A stretch of DNA of 64,000 bases, taken from Nostocoides_A vanveenii (GTDB lineage: Bacteria > Actinomycetota > Actinomycetes > Actinomycetales > Dermatophilaceae). Position 1 is the stretch's first letter; every line of letters begins with the position of its first letter. The notes beneath the pieces are model-generated. The model saw nothing but the letters and a program-made list of their open reading frames with translations. It was not told the DNA's origin and ran no database searches. The position numbers and the translations under genes were made by a program. Below are positions 49,726 through 58,935 of the stretch, in pieces. The stretch spans positions 32,494 to 96,493 of the forward strand of contig NZ_BAAAPN010000015.1 of NCBI RefSeq assembly GCF_039531165.1, in the 5' to 3' direction.

Positions 49726-51852
49726 TCAGGTGACCACCTGCATGGCGCCGAGCTGGTCGAGCACGAAGGCCCACTCGCACGCGACCTCGCGCCACGCGTC
49801 ATACCGGCCGCTGCGCCCACCATGGCCGGCCGACATCTGCGTGTGCAGCAGGATCGGCGCCGTCGCCGGATCATTGGTCGCGCGCTCGCGCAGTCGCGCT
49901 ACCCACTTCGCCGGCTCGGTGACCAGGACACGCGTGTCGTGCAGCGACGTCGTCGCCAGGATCGCCGGGTAGGCCTGCTCGCGCACATTGTCATACGGCG
50001 CGTATCCCGCCATCCAGCCGTATGCCGCGGCCTCCGCCAGCGGGTTGCCCCACTCCTCCCACTCCCCCGCGGTGAGCGGGAGGTCGGGGTCGAGCATCGA
50101 GGTCAGGGCGTCGACGAAGGGGACGGCGGCGTGCGCGACCCGGAAGCGGTCCGGCGCCCGGTTCAGGACCGCGCCGATGAGCAGCCCACCCGCCGAGCCC
50201 CCCTCGCAGGCCAGGCGGGTGGGGTCGACCCAGCCCCCGCGCAGGTGGTCGGCGACCGCGACGAAGTCGTCGAAGGTGTTGGTCTTGGCCGCAAACTTGC
50301 CGTCCTCATACCAGCCCCGGCCCATCTCGCCGCCCCCACGGACATGCGCGACGACATAGACCAGCCCCCGGTCGAGGAGGCTGAGGCGGGCGACCGAGAA
50401 GTAGGGGTCGTTGGGGATCTCGTAGGCGCCGTAGCCCGTCAGGAAGCCGGGGGCCGTGCCGTCCGGGGCCACGCCGGCCCGGCGGACAATCGAGATGGGC
50501 ACCTGGGTTCCGTCTGCGGCGCCCACCCATTCGCGCGACTCGCGATACCGGTCGGGGTCGAAATCGCCGAGCACCGGCTGGCGCTTGAGGAGGGTGCGCG
50601 CGCCCGAGAGGGGGTCAACGGCATACGTGGCGCGGGGCTGGACAAAACTCTCCTGGGTCACCAAGAGCGCCGTCGAGGCGAACTCGGGGTTGTCGCCCAA
50701 GGAGAGCGCGGTCAACTCGCCATCGACCGGCCACGGTCGCGCGGCACCCAGACGCGACGGACCGCTCGGGTCGCGCGGGAGAACCCGAAGCGCCGGCAGC
50801 CCGCCGGCGCGCAGGCTCAGCACCACGAAATCCGCGAAGGCATCGACCCCGAGGAAGCGCTCGCCCGCGCCGTGTTCGAGAATCGGGTGCCAGACGCCCG
50901 GCTCGTCCAGGCTCGCCCACGCCAAGTCGCTCTCGCGGCTGCGTTCGTTGTGGACGATCAGCAGTCGGTCGCCGTCGACCTCGACGTCATAGTCGAGGCC
51001 CTCGACCCGCTCGCGCACGCACCGCCACTCACCGGTCGGGTCGTCGGCCGGCAGCAGCCAGGTCTCGCTCGTGGTCTTGGTGCCGAGGCCGATCATCAGG
51101 AAGCGGTCCTCGCGCGAGCTGCCCAGGCCCATCCAGAAGCGCTCGTCGTCCTCCTGCCGGATCAAGACGTCCTGCGCGCGCGGGGTACCGATCTCGTGCC
51201 GCCACACCTGAAAGGGCCGCCACGCCTCGTCGACAACGACATAGAAGAGGTAACGCCCCGAGCGGTCGAACTCCGCGCCATAGCCCGCCCCGGTGATCGC
51301 GTCGTCGATCACCTCGCCGGTGGCGATCTCGCGCACCGTGAGCGCAAACCGCTCGTCGCCTTCGAGGTCGACACCGGCGACCACCAGTCGCTCGTCATGA
51401 CTGACGCTCAATGCGCCCACGGCGAAGAAGTCGTGCCCGCTCGCCGCCGCATTGCCGTCCAGCAGCACCTGCTCCCCTGCCGGTATGCCGCCCGCCACCA
51501 ACTCCGGACGCGATGCGTCCCGTGTGGGGCGCGGGCAGCGGGCGTGCACGGCATACTGCTCGCCCTCGATGGTTCGCGTGTAGTACCACCAGTTGCCGTC
51601 ACCGACCGGGACGCTGAGGTCGCTCTCCTGCACACGCGACTTGATTTCGCGAAAGATGCTCTCCCGCAAGGGGTCCAGGTGCGCGGTGCGCGCGTCGGCG
51701 TAGGCGTTCTCGGCGGTCAGATAGGCGATGAACTCGGGGTCCTCGCGATCGGCCATCCAGGCATACGGGTCCTCGACCGTATGCCCGTGGTGCGTCCGCG
51801 TGCTCGGCCGTTGCGGCGCGACGGGGGGCTGCGGGAGGTCGGCGTGGCTCAC
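49726..51852 (-). CDS. ptrB: S9 family oligopeptidase (protease II / PtrB-like)
   Basis: A 708-residue serine oligopeptidase with an N-terminal beta-propeller (about residues 70-420) and a C-terminal alpha/beta hydrolase domain. The catalytic triad lies in CEGGSAGG (Ser), TSLHDTRV (Asp) and SAGHGGRSG (His). GGGEMGRGWYEDGKFAAKTNTFDDF is the typical oligopeptidase B segment. It cleaves short peptides in the cytosol, usually after basic residues. The GTG at 51852 lacks a Shine-Dalgarno but has TAGGGT six bases upstream on its strand, so it is probably leaderless. dnaE lies upstream on the same strand, separated by a hairpin. Confidence 0.92.
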   Translation of the reverse strand: MSHADLPQPPVAPQRPSTRTHHGHTVEDPYAWMADREDPEFIAYLTAENAYADARTAHLDPLRESIFREIKSRVQESDLSVPVGDGNWWYYTRTIEGEQYAVHARCPRPTRDASRPELVAGGIPAGEQVLLDGNAAASGHDFFAVGALSVSHDERLVVAGVDLEGDERFALTVREIATGEVIDDAITGAGYGAEFDRSGRYLFYVVVDEAWRPFQVWRHEIGTPRAQDVLIRQEDDERFWMGLGSSREDRFLMIGLGTKTTSETWLLPADDPTGEWRCVRERVEGLDYDVEVDGDRLLIVHNERSRESDLAWASLDEPGVWHPILEHGAGERFLGVDAFADFVVLSLRAGGLPALRVLPRDPSGPSRLGAARPWPVDGELTALSLGDNPEFASTALLVTQESFVQPRATYAVDPLSGARTLLKRQPVLGDFDPDRYRESREWVGAADGTQVPISIVRRAGVAPDGTAPGFLTGYGAYEIPNDPYFSVARLSLLDRGLVYVVAHVRGGGEMGRGWYEDGKFAAKTNTFDDFVAVADHLRGGWVDPTRLACEGGSAGGLLIGAVLNRAPDRFRVAHAAVPFVDALTSMLDPDLPLTAGEWEEWGNPLAEAAAYGWMAGYAPYDNVREQAYPAILATTSLHDTRVLVTEPAKWVARLRERATNDPATAPILLHTQMSAGHGGRSGRYDAWREVACEWAFVLDQLGAMQVVT

Positions 51853-51858
51853 CAGGGC

Positions 51859-51864
51859 ACCCTA
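51859..51864 (-). promoter_or_regulatory. Putative -10 box of leaderless S9 peptidase gene
   Basis: Reading the minus strand, TAGGGT ends 6 nt before the GTG start at 51852. Confidence 0.4.
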
Positions 51865-51882
51865 CGCGCCCACCCTCCTGTG

Positions 51883-51896
51883 CTACCCGCGGGTAG
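51883..51896. promoter_or_regulatory. 14-bp palindrome upstream of the S9 peptidase
   Basis: CTACCCGCGGGTAG is perfectly symmetric and lies 31 bp before the peptidase start, near the expected -35 region. A similar half (CTACCC...GTAG) recurs at about 51937. It may be a repressor operator. No regulator is adjacent. Confidence 0.35.
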
Positions 51897-51898
51897 GT

Positions 51899-51934
51899 GT
51901 GTCAAGGCGGGCGGCAGAGCGCCCGCTTTGACAC
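51899..51934 (-). terminator. Terminator of dnaE
   Basis: A 15-bp stem (51899-51913 with 51920-51934, one G-T pair) and a 6-nt loop sit 34 bases beyond the dnaE stop on the minus strand. Confidence 0.8.
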
Positions 51935-51968
51935 CTCTACCCGGAGTAGGAATAGGAACGCGAGCCCG

Positions 51969-54900
51969 TCAACTCACCGAGCGGGCGCCGAGGAGGACCT
52001 TGAGGTCCCCGATCAGGGCTTCGGTGGCGTTCACGCGGAACTGGTCGTCCAAGCGCAGCAGGACCGTCCGGCCCGGTTGGACGAGCTTCAGGTGGACCTC
52101 GGTCGCGCCCGGATAGGAGACCAGCACGGTCTTCAGCTTCTCCACGGCCGGGGTGGTTGCGCGGGTCGCGTCCATCGAGATGACCACCGGCCCCCGCGGG
52201 CCCTCGGTGACATCGGGCAGGGAAAAATCGGCGGCGGTCAACTGCACGCCGTCCTCGCGCCGACGCACCCGGCCCTTGACCGAGCAGACAGCATCCATCG
52301 CGAGCAGATGCTGGCAGGCGAGGTAGGTCTTGGTGAAGAACATGACCTCGACCGCGCCGCCGAGGTCCTCGATCGTCACCTGGGCATACGGGTCGCCGCG
52401 CTTGTTGCGCTTGACCGCCATCGAGGTGACCAAGCCCGAGATGGTGACCTGCGCATTGTCCTCATAGGACGAATCCTCTTCCAGCAGAGCGGCGATGCCG
52501 GTGTCGCTATTGCGCGCCAGCACATGCTCGATGCCAAAGAGCGGGTGATCGCTGACATAGAGCCCGAGCATGTCGCGCTCGTGCGCGAGCTGAGTGCGCT
52601 TGTCCCATTGCGCTGCCGGGATCGGCGGCAGCCCCGAGAAGTCCATGCTGACCTCGTCCTCGAAACTGCCGAAGAGGCTGTCCTGCCCCATCGCCTCGGC
52701 ACGTTTGGCCTCGACATAGGCATCGACATAGTCCTCGTGCACGCGCACCAGGCCGGCTCGTGGATGACTGAGATCGTCGAAGGCACCGGCCTTGATCAGC
52801 GACTCGATGGTTCGCTTGTTGCAGACCGCCACCGGCACCTTGTCCAGGAAGTCACCGAAGGAGGTGAACTTGCCCTTGGCCTCCCGGGCCGCCACGATCG
52901 CATCGACCACATTGCGCCCGACATTGCGGATGGCCTCCAGCCCGAAGCGGATGTCGCCGCCCACCGCCGCGAAGCTCGCCCGCGACTCATTGACCGACGG
53001 CGGAAGCACGGTGATGTGCATGCGCCGCGACTCATTCAGATAGAGCGCCGACTTGTCCTTGTCGTCGCGGACGCTGGTCAGCAGGGCCGCCATATATTCG
53101 GCGGGATAGTTCGCCTTGAGATAGCCGGTCCAATAGGAGACCAGCCCGTATGCCGCAGTGTGCGCCTTGTTGAACGCATAGTCCGAGAAGGGCACCAGCA
53201 CATCCCACAGCGCCGTGACCGAGGCGAGCGAAAAGCCGTTGGCCTGCATTCCCGCCGAGAAGTTCTCGAACTCGGCGTCGATGACCTCCTTCTTCTTCTT
53301 ACCCATTGCCCGCCGCAATAGATCGGCCGTGCCGAGCGAGTAGCCGGCCAATTTCTGCGCCAATTCCATTACTTGCTCTTGATAAATGCACAACATATGC
53401 GTATTTCCCAAGATGGGCTCAAGGGCCGCGACCATCGCTGGTTCGAGCTTCCCGGCCAGCTTGGGGTCGAGCGGGACGACCTCCTGCTTGCCGTTCTTGC
53501 GCAAGGCAAAGTTGGTGTGCGCGTCCACGCCCATCGGGCCTGGGCGATACAGCGCGAGCGCCGCGGAAATATCCTCGAAATTGTCCGGCTGCATCAACTT
53601 GAGCAGGGTGCGCATGCCGCCGCCGTCGAGCTGGAAGACGCCCAGCGTGTCGCCGCGGGCCAATAGCTGATAGGTGGCCGGATCGTCGAGAGTTTCCGAG
53701 AGGGCGTCCAGATCGATCTCCTCGCCGCGATTGTCGCGGATATTGTCGATCGCGTCATCGAGGACCGTCAGGTTGCGCAGACCCAGGAAGTCCATCTTGA
53801 CCAGCCCGAGTTGCTCGCAACTCGGATAGTCGAACTGGGTGATGATCTGCCCGTCTTGCTCCCGCTTCATGATCGGGATTAAGTCGGTCAGCGGCTCGCT
53901 GGACATGATGACGCCCGCGGCGTGCACTCCGGCCTGCCGCTTGAGGCCCTCGAGGCCAATCGCGGTCGCGACGATCTCCTGGACCGGCTGCTCCTCGGCG
54001 TGGATGGCGCGGAAATCGGCGCCATCGGCATACCGCGGGTGCTCGGCATCGAAGATGCCCTTCAAGGGCACGCCCTTGCCCATCACATCGGCCGGCATCG
54101 CCTTGGTCAGCCGATCCCCCATGGCGAACGGGTGCCCGAGCACCCGCGCGGCATCCTTGACCGCCTGCTTGGCCTTGATCGTGCCGTAGGTGACGATCTG
54201 CGCGACCCGGTCGTCGCCGTACTTCTCGGTCACATAACGGATGACTTCACCGCGGCGCCGCTCGTCGAAGTCGACGTCGAAGTCGGGCATCGAGGGGCGC
54301 TCGGGGTTGAGGAAGCGTTCGAAGATCAGACCGTGCCGCAGCGGGTCGAGATCGGTGATCCGCATGGCATACGCGCACATGGACCCGGCACCCGACCCGC
54401 GGCCGGGGCCGACCCGGATGCCATGGTCCTTGGCCCAGTTGATGAAGTCGGCGACGACGAGGAAGTAGCCGGCGTAGCCCTTGCCGACGATGATGTCGAT
54501 CTCGTATGCCGCCTGCGTGCGGGAGGCGTCGGGCACCCCGCCCGGATAGCGCGCCTGCAGGCCGGTCTCGACCTCCTTGATGAACCACGACGTCTCGTCC
54601 TCCCCCGGCGGGCAGGGAAAACGGGGCATGTACTGCCCCTCCTTCTCCACGAAGGAGACCTCGCACTGCTCGGCGATGCGCAAGGTGTTGTCGCACGCCT
54701 GCGGCAACTCTCGGAACAGCGCCCGCATCTCGGCGGCGCTGCGCAGATAGAAGGAGTCCGCATCGAACTTGAACCGGCCCGGGTCCATCAACGTCGACGC
54801 GGACTGCACGCACAGCAGGGCCGCATGCGCCTTCGCGTCCTCGGCATTGGTGTAGTGCAGGTCGTTGGTCGCCAGCAGCGGCAACTGCAACTCCTTGGCC

Positions 54901-55544
54901 AGCCGCAGCAACTCCGCTCGGGTCTGGCGCTCGATGCCGAGCCCGTGATCCATGATCTCGGCGTAGAAGTGCTCCTTGCCGAAGATGTCCTGCAGTTCGC
55001 TCGCCGTCTGGCGCGCCTCGGCATACTGCCCGAAACGCAGGCGCGTCTGGATTTCGCCGCCGACACAGCCGGTCGTGCCGATCAGGCCGCCGGCATAGCG
55101 GCTGAGGAGATCGCGGTCCATGCGGGGCTTGTAATAGTGCCCCTCGAGCGAGGCCAGCGAGCTCATCCGGAAAAGGTTGTGCATGCCCTCGGTGGTGCGC
55201 GAGAGCAAGGTCATGTGGGTGTAGGCGCCATTGCCGCCGATGTCGTCGCGCCCGCCGTCACCCCATTTGACGCGCGTTTTGTCGCGGCGCGCGGTGCCGG
55301 GCGTGACATAGGCCTCGACCCCGATGATCGGCTTGATGTCGTACTTGCGGGCCTTGGACCAGAACTCGTAGGCACCGTAGATGTAGCCGTGGTCGGTCGT
55401 TGCGATCGCCGGCATCCCCTGATCGGCCGCCGCCTTGAGCAGCTCGTCGATCCGCGCGGCCCCGTCGAGCATGGAGTACTCGGTGTGGACATGCAGATGG
55501 ACGAAGTTGTCCGGCGCGGTGGGCGAGAGCGGGGAATCAGACAT
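51969..55544 (-). CDS. dnaE: DNA polymerase III alpha subunit DnaE1
   Basis: The 1191-residue replicative polymerase. The N-terminal PHP domain begins FVHLHVHTEYSMLDGAARI. The catalytic palm has MPDFDVDFDERRRGEVI near residue 420, with the metal-binding aspartates, after VGPGRGSGAGSM. Helix-hairpin-helix and OB-fold parts follow (VTISGLVTSMAVKRNKRGDPYAQVTIEDL). The ATG at 55544 opens just before the PHP domain, and TAGACT lies 9 bases upstream on its strand. Between about 53340 and 53410 the gene switches to AT-rich synonymous codons (about 38% G+C) without changing the conserved protein. Confidence 0.97.
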   Translation of the reverse strand: MSDSPLSPTAPDNFVHLHVHTEYSMLDGAARIDELLKAAADQGMPAIATTDHGYIYGAYEFWSKARKYDIKPIIGVEAYVTPGTARRDKTRVKWGDGGRDDIGGNGAYTHMTLLSRTTEGMHNLFRMSSLASLEGHYYKPRMDRDLLSRYAGGLIGTTGCVGGEIQTRLRFGQYAEARQTASELQDIFGKEHFYAEIMDHGLGIERQTRAELLRLAKELQLPLLATNDLHYTNAEDAKAHAALLCVQSASTLMDPGRFKFDADSFYLRSAAEMRALFRELPQACDNTLRIAEQCEVSFVEKEGQYMPRFPCPPGEDETSWFIKEVETGLQARYPGGVPDASRTQAAYEIDIIVGKGYAGYFLVVADFINWAKDHGIRVGPGRGSGAGSMCAYAMRITDLDPLRHGLIFERFLNPERPSMPDFDVDFDERRRGEVIRYVTEKYGDDRVAQIVTYGTIKAKQAVKDAARVLGHPFAMGDRLTKAMPADVMGKGVPLKGIFDAEHPRYADGADFRAIHAEEQPVQEIVATAIGLEGLKRQAGVHAAGVIMSSEPLTDLIPIMKREQDGQIITQFDYPSCEQLGLVKMDFLGLRNLTVLDDAIDNIRDNRGEEIDLDALSETLDDPATYQLLARGDTLGVFQLDGGGMRTLLKLMQPDNFEDISAALALYRPGPMGVDAHTNFALRKNGKQEVVPLDPKLAGKLEPAMVAALEPILGNTHMLCIYQEQVMELAQKLAGYSLGTADLLRRAMGKKKKEVIDAEFENFSAGMQANGFSLASVTALWDVLVPFSDYAFNKAHTAAYGLVSYWTGYLKANYPAEYMAALLTSVRDDKDKSALYLNESRRMHITVLPPSVNESRASFAAVGGDIRFGLEAIRNVGRNVVDAIVAAREAKGKFTSFGDFLDKVPVAVCNKRTIESLIKAGAFDDLSHPRAGLVRVHEDYVDAYVEAKRAEAMGQDSLFGSFEDEVSMDFSGLPPIPAAQWDKRTQLAHERDMLGLYVSDHPLFGIEHVLARNSDTGIAALLEEDSSYEDNAQVTISGLVTSMAVKRNKRGDPYAQVTIEDLGGAVEVMFFTKTYLACQHLLAMDAVCSVKGRVRRREDGVQLTAADFSLPDVTEGPRGPVVISMDATRATTPAVEKLKTVLVSYPGATEVHLKLVQPGRTVLLRLDDQFRVNATEALIGDLKVLLGARSVS

Positions 55545-55641
55545 GGGACTTGGAGTCTAAGACGCCCCACCGACAGCCCTCGGCGTGTCCGCATGCCGCT
55601 CGGCGTTTCGCTCACGCGACACGGCGCGTGGCGCAAAGGGA

Positions 55642-55675
55642 CCGCGCCCGCCGTCGGGGGTGACGGCGGGCGCGG
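55642..55675 (-). terminator. Terminator of the PspC gene
   Basis: A perfect 14-bp stem (55642-55655 with 55662-55675) with a 6-nt loop follows the PspC stop on the minus strand. Confidence 0.85.
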
Positions 55676-55696
55676 GTGGGGTTGAGCCGCTGACGA

Positions 55697-56245
55697 TCAA
55701 TAGCGCGGCGCGTCCTGCGGGGGCACGTGGCCCTGCGGGGCCGGCGCGTCCGGGTAGGTCGGCGCATAGGTGGGCGGGACGTATGCCGTGGCACCGGCAT
55801 ACGGCTCGGTCACCGGCCGCCGGCCGCGGCGCCCCCCTGCGGGGCCACGACCGACGACGAAGGATCCGAGGACGATCGCGGTAACCGCGAGCGCGAACCA
55901 GCCGAAGGGGTGATGCACGCCGATGTCGCTGAGCAGGACCAGGCCGGCGACGACGGTCAGGGCGATGGCCTTGCCCTCCCCGCCGCGCACCGCACGCTCG
56001 AAGGTGACTCGGCCGCGGGTGTCTGGGATGAGCAGCCAGGCGGCCAGATAGAGACCGAAGGCGGGTCCGAAGAAGGCGAGGACGACGGCGGCGATCCGGA
56101 CGGCCTTGGCGGAGACGCCGAGGCGGGCAGCGACGCTGCCACAGACGCCGGCGATGACGCGGTCGTCGCTGCGGACGATCGGGCTGCGGTGGAGAACCTC
56201 GAAGAAGCGGTCGAGTCCGGTGTGGGTGCTGGCTGTGGTGGTCAT
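55697..56245 (-). CDS. PspC domain membrane protein
   Basis: A 182-residue protein whose N-terminal PspC domain reads RSDDRVIAGVCGSVAARLGVSAKAVRIAAVVLAFF, including a membrane helix and LYLAAWLLIPD. Two more helices follow (AIALTVVAGLVLLSDIGV and WFALAVTAIVLGSFVVG). The tail is Pro/Tyr-rich. Full-length stress sensors of this type carry a histidine-kinase-like domain, which is absent here. It may sense envelope stress. The ATG at 56245 follows GAGGAC. It stands alone and is not part of a phage-shock operon. Confidence 0.82.
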   Translation of the reverse strand: MTTTASTHTGLDRFFEVLHRSPIVRSDDRVIAGVCGSVAARLGVSAKAVRIAAVVLAFFGPAFGLYLAAWLLIPDTRGRVTFERAVRGGEGKAIALTVVAGLVLLSDIGVHHPFGWFALAVTAIVLGSFVVGRGPAGGRRGRRPVTEPYAGATAYVPPTYAPTYPDAPAPQGHVPPQDAPRY

Positions 56246-56402
56246 GTCCTCAACTGTGCGCCGGCCTAGGCCCGCGCACATCGCGGTGCCGCCCTGACCC
56301 GACCCCCTACCCACCCCGATCACCTCCGGGACCGACCCTGGTGACCGCCTCAGGGGCGTAGTCCACGGGTCGGCGCGGAGTCCATGACCCGACAGGAGCA
56401 CC

Positions 56403-56714
56403 ATGACCGCTAGGACGCTGGTGCTGGACCAACGCGAGTGGACGCTCGGCATGGTTGCCGACGGCGTGCCGGAGTTGGTCATTGAGACCCTGTCGCCCAG
56501 TACCCGTCTGGTCGATATCTTTCTCACGATGCCTCGCTTCGCCCGCGCCGGCTGCCCGAGCTTCTGGCTGGTCGACCTCGAGATGCTGGCGGTCACGGCA
56601 TACGCGCTGGACGGCGACACCTACTGCCAGATCGCGCACGTCACCGGCGAGCAGCCGTGGGCGGCTGTGCTACCCTTCGCCGTCACGATCGTCCCGGCCC
56701 GGCTCCTCGACTAG
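56403..56714 (+). pseudogene. N-terminally truncated Uma2-family endonuclease fragment
   Basis: A 103-residue frame starts at an ATG with AGGAGC upstream. PELVIETLSPSTRLVDIFLTMPRFARAGCPSFWLVDLE matches the second half of Uma2/DUF820 PD-(D/E)xK proteins. The first half (about 80 residues with the early catalytic Asp region) is missing, so nuclease activity is unlikely. It could still be translated. It lies alone on the plus strand among minus-strand housekeeping genes. Confidence 0.6.
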
Positions 56715-56772
56715 CCGGCCCACTGGCGGGACAGTCCACACCTGAGCCGCTTACCCAGAGGCCGGCGGGGCC

Positions 56773-57690
56773 TCACAGCAGGTCGAGCGCCCGCCCAAGA
56801 TCGGCGCTGTAGTCGCTGGCGAAGGTGACCCACTCCCCGGTGCCGGGGTGTTCGAATCCGAGCCCGACGGCGTGGAGCCATTGCCGTTCCAACCGCAGCC
56901 GGCGCGCAAGAACGGGGTCCGCGCCATACGTCAGGTCGCCGACGCACGGGTGGCGCAGGGCGCTGAAGTGAACGCGGATCTGATGCGTCCGGCCGGTCTC
57001 CAGTTTGATCTCTAGCAGGGACGCCGCGCGGAAGGCCTCGACCAACTCGTAGTGGGTCACGCTGTGCCGACCGGAGTCCATGACCGCGAACTTGTAGTCG
57101 TGGCCGGGGTGCCGCCCGATGGGCGCGTCGATGGTGCCCGAGAGGGGATCAGGCAGGCCCTGCACGAGCGTGTGGTAGGTCTTGTCGACCGAGCGCGACC
57201 GGAAAGCCTGCTTGAGGCGGCTGTAGCCATACTCGCTCTTGGCAACCACCATCAGCCCCGAGGTCCCGACGTCCAGCCGGGAGACGATTCCTTGCCGCTC
57301 GCTCGCCCCGGACGTGGTGATCTGGTAGCCCGCTGCCAGCAGCCCCCCCAACACATCCGGGCCCGACCAGCCGACGCTCGGGTGCGCGGCCACCCCCGGT
57401 GGCTTGTCGACCACGACGATGTCGTCGTCGTCGTGGACGATCTGCAGGTCCGGTATGGGGGTCGGCTCAATGCTCGGGCCCACCGCCGGCGCCGGGATGG
57501 TCACATCGAGCAGGTCGCCGTCGGCGACGCGGGCGGACTTGCCGACCACCGTGCCATTGACCGACACCTCGCCGGCAGCCGCGAGGTCGGCCGCTGCCGT
57601 CCGGCTCAAGCCCAGCAGTCGCGCGAGGGCCGCGTCCACCCGCTCCCCGGCGAGCCCCTCGGGCACCAGGACCGTCCGCGACTGGGTCAC
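56773..57690 (-). CDS. rluD: RluA/RluD family pseudouridine synthase
   Basis: A 305-residue rRNA modification enzyme. An S4 RNA-binding domain spans about residues 15-75 (ERVDAALARLLGLSRTAAADLAAAGEVSVNG). The catalytic domain has DIVVVDKPPGVAAHPS, IVSRLDVGTSGLMVVAK with the catalytic Asp, and LLEIKLETGRTHQIRVHF. This pattern suits RluD, which modifies 23S rRNA helix 69, though another RluA-type target is possible. The GTG at 57690 overlaps the lspA stop (GTGA). Confidence 0.93.
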   Translation of the reverse strand: MTQSRTVLVPEGLAGERVDAALARLLGLSRTAAADLAAAGEVSVNGTVVGKSARVADGDLLDVTIPAPAVGPSIEPTPIPDLQIVHDDDDIVVVDKPPGVAAHPSVGWSGPDVLGGLLAAGYQITTSGASERQGIVSRLDVGTSGLMVVAKSEYGYSRLKQAFRSRSVDKTYHTLVQGLPDPLSGTIDAPIGRHPGHDYKFAVMDSGRHSVTHYELVEAFRAASLLEIKLETGRTHQIRVHFSALRHPCVGDLTYGADPVLARRLRLERQWLHAVGLGFEHPGTGEWVTFASDYSADLGRALDLL

Positions 57691-58325
57691 GCGCGCCCCT
57701 GCCCTTCGTGGCGGCTCGCCCCGTCAGCGTCGCTCGCGCCCGTGGTGTCACGAAGCCCTGGCGCGTCCCGGTCCGCGACGTCGGCGACGGAGCCGGGCGT
57801 CCCGGGGCGCACGAAGCTGTGCACCACATAGGCGATCGCCGCGAGCACGATGGCGATGTCCGCGACATTGCCGACGAACAGGCCGCCGTAGTCGATGAAG
57901 TCGATGACGTGACCCCGTCCGATCCCCGGCTCACGCACGAAGCGGTCGATCAGATTGCCCAGCGCCCCACCGACGATGAAGCCGAGCACGACGGCGAGCC
58001 AGCGGGTGACCGGCTTGGTGTGGATACGGTGCACGATCCCGAGAACGATGACGACCGCCAGCGCCGTCACCACATAGGTCATGCCGTCGAAGGCCGAGAA
58101 CGCGGCACCGGAGTTGCGGGTCAACCGGAAGGAGAGCAGGTCGCCGATCAGGGGGTGCTCGACCCCCGGGGTCAGTTCGCGCAGCGCGACCCATTTGGAC
58201 ACCTGGTCGATCACCACGACCCCCAGCGCCAGGCACCAGAAGCGGGTGATCTCGACGAGGCGCTGGGCGTGGCCGATCGGGTCAGCGGTCAGCGGCGTTC
58301 CTGTTTGCTCTTGCATGGCACGCAT
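57687..58325 (-). CDS. lspA: Lipoprotein signal peptidase LspA
   Basis: A 212-residue membrane aspartic protease that cleaves prolipoprotein signal peptides. Four helices are visible, with DQVSKWVALREL in the first conserved region. The catalytic aspartates lie in LGNLIDRF and in GLFVGNVADIAI, and RNSGAAFS is also conserved. The C-terminus is a charged tail of about 40 residues. The start is uncertain: ATGs at 58325 and 58316 are in frame and neither has a clear Shine-Dalgarno. Both overlap the end of the upstream DksA-like gene, implying coupling. Confidence 0.93.
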   Translation of the reverse strand: MRAMQEQTGTPLTADPIGHAQRLVEITRFWCLALGVVVIDQVSKWVALRELTPGVEHPLIGDLLSFRLTRNSGAAFSAFDGMTYVVTALAVVIVLGIVHRIHTKPVTRWLAVVLGFIVGGALGNLIDRFVREPGIGRGHVIDFIDYGGLFVGNVADIAIVLAAIAYVVHSFVRPGTPGSVADVADRDAPGLRDTTGASDADGASRHEGQGRA

Positions 58326-58825
58326 AGGGTCGCACGGGGAGCAGCCTCGAGGCGAAGTTTGCCGATCGCCTGCCCACACGATTCGCAGGTTCCGTAGCTG
58401 CCATTCGCCAGCCGGTCCAGGGCGTGCTGCCCCTGATCGAGCATCTCGCGCGCATTGTTGGCCAGGCTCATCTCCTGCTCGCGCTCGAGCGTCATACTGC
58501 CCGCGTCGGCCTGGTCGTCGCCGGCCCCGTCACCGGACTGGCGCATCAGCGCGGCCACCTCGCGCTCGGCGTCGCTCACCTCGGCGCGCAGGCTCGCCAT
58601 ATCCGACTCGATGCGGGTGCGGATCGCGTCGATCTCCGCCGTCGTCCAGGGGTCCTCGCCCTCCTTGACGACGTAGGCAGGCGTGGCCGCCCCGGGTGCG
58701 TCGCCGACCTCGGCGACGCTCGCCTTGCGCGCCAGCGAGCGCGGCGCAGAGGTGGGTGAGGCCGCCCGTGCGGTCGCCTTCTTCGCCGGTGAACTGCTGC
58801 CGGTCGTGCTCCTGCTGGACGTCAT
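58289..58825 (-). CDS. TraR/DksA family zinc-finger protein
   Basis: A 178-residue protein. The first 70 residues are Ser/Lys/Ala-rich and disordered. A coiled-coil helix pair (WTTAEIDAIRTRIESDMASLRAEVSDAEREVAALMRQ) follows. The C-terminal C4 zinc finger reads GTCESCGQAIGKLRLEAAP then CVPCKSKQ. DksA-type proteins bind RNA polymerase secondary channels, but the DxxD tip is not clear here. The ATG at 58825 has GGAGG seven bases upstream. Position between wag31 and lspA is conserved in this group. Confidence 0.88.
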   Translation of the reverse strand: MTSSRSTTGSSSPAKKATARAASPTSAPRSLARKASVAEVGDAPGAATPAYVVKEGEDPWTTAEIDAIRTRIESDMASLRAEVSDAEREVAALMRQSGDGAGDDQADAGSMTLEREQEMSLANNAREMLDQGQHALDRLANGSYGTCESCGQAIGKLRLEAAPRATLCVPCKSKQERR

Positions 58826-58895
58826 TGCCAGCCTCCTTCGACCCGTCGTCGTGCCCCCGTCGGCGACGGGGGCACGCGGATGAGGATAGGGCATG

Positions 58896-58926
58896 CGCGC
58901 CGGTCCGACCTTGGTGGACCGGCGCG
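58896..58926 (-). terminator. Terminator of wag31
   Basis: A perfect 11-bp stem (58896-58906 with 58916-58926), loop 9 nt, follows the wag31 stop by 9 bases on the minus strand. Confidence 0.75.
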
Positions 58927-58935
58927 AAATGCCCG

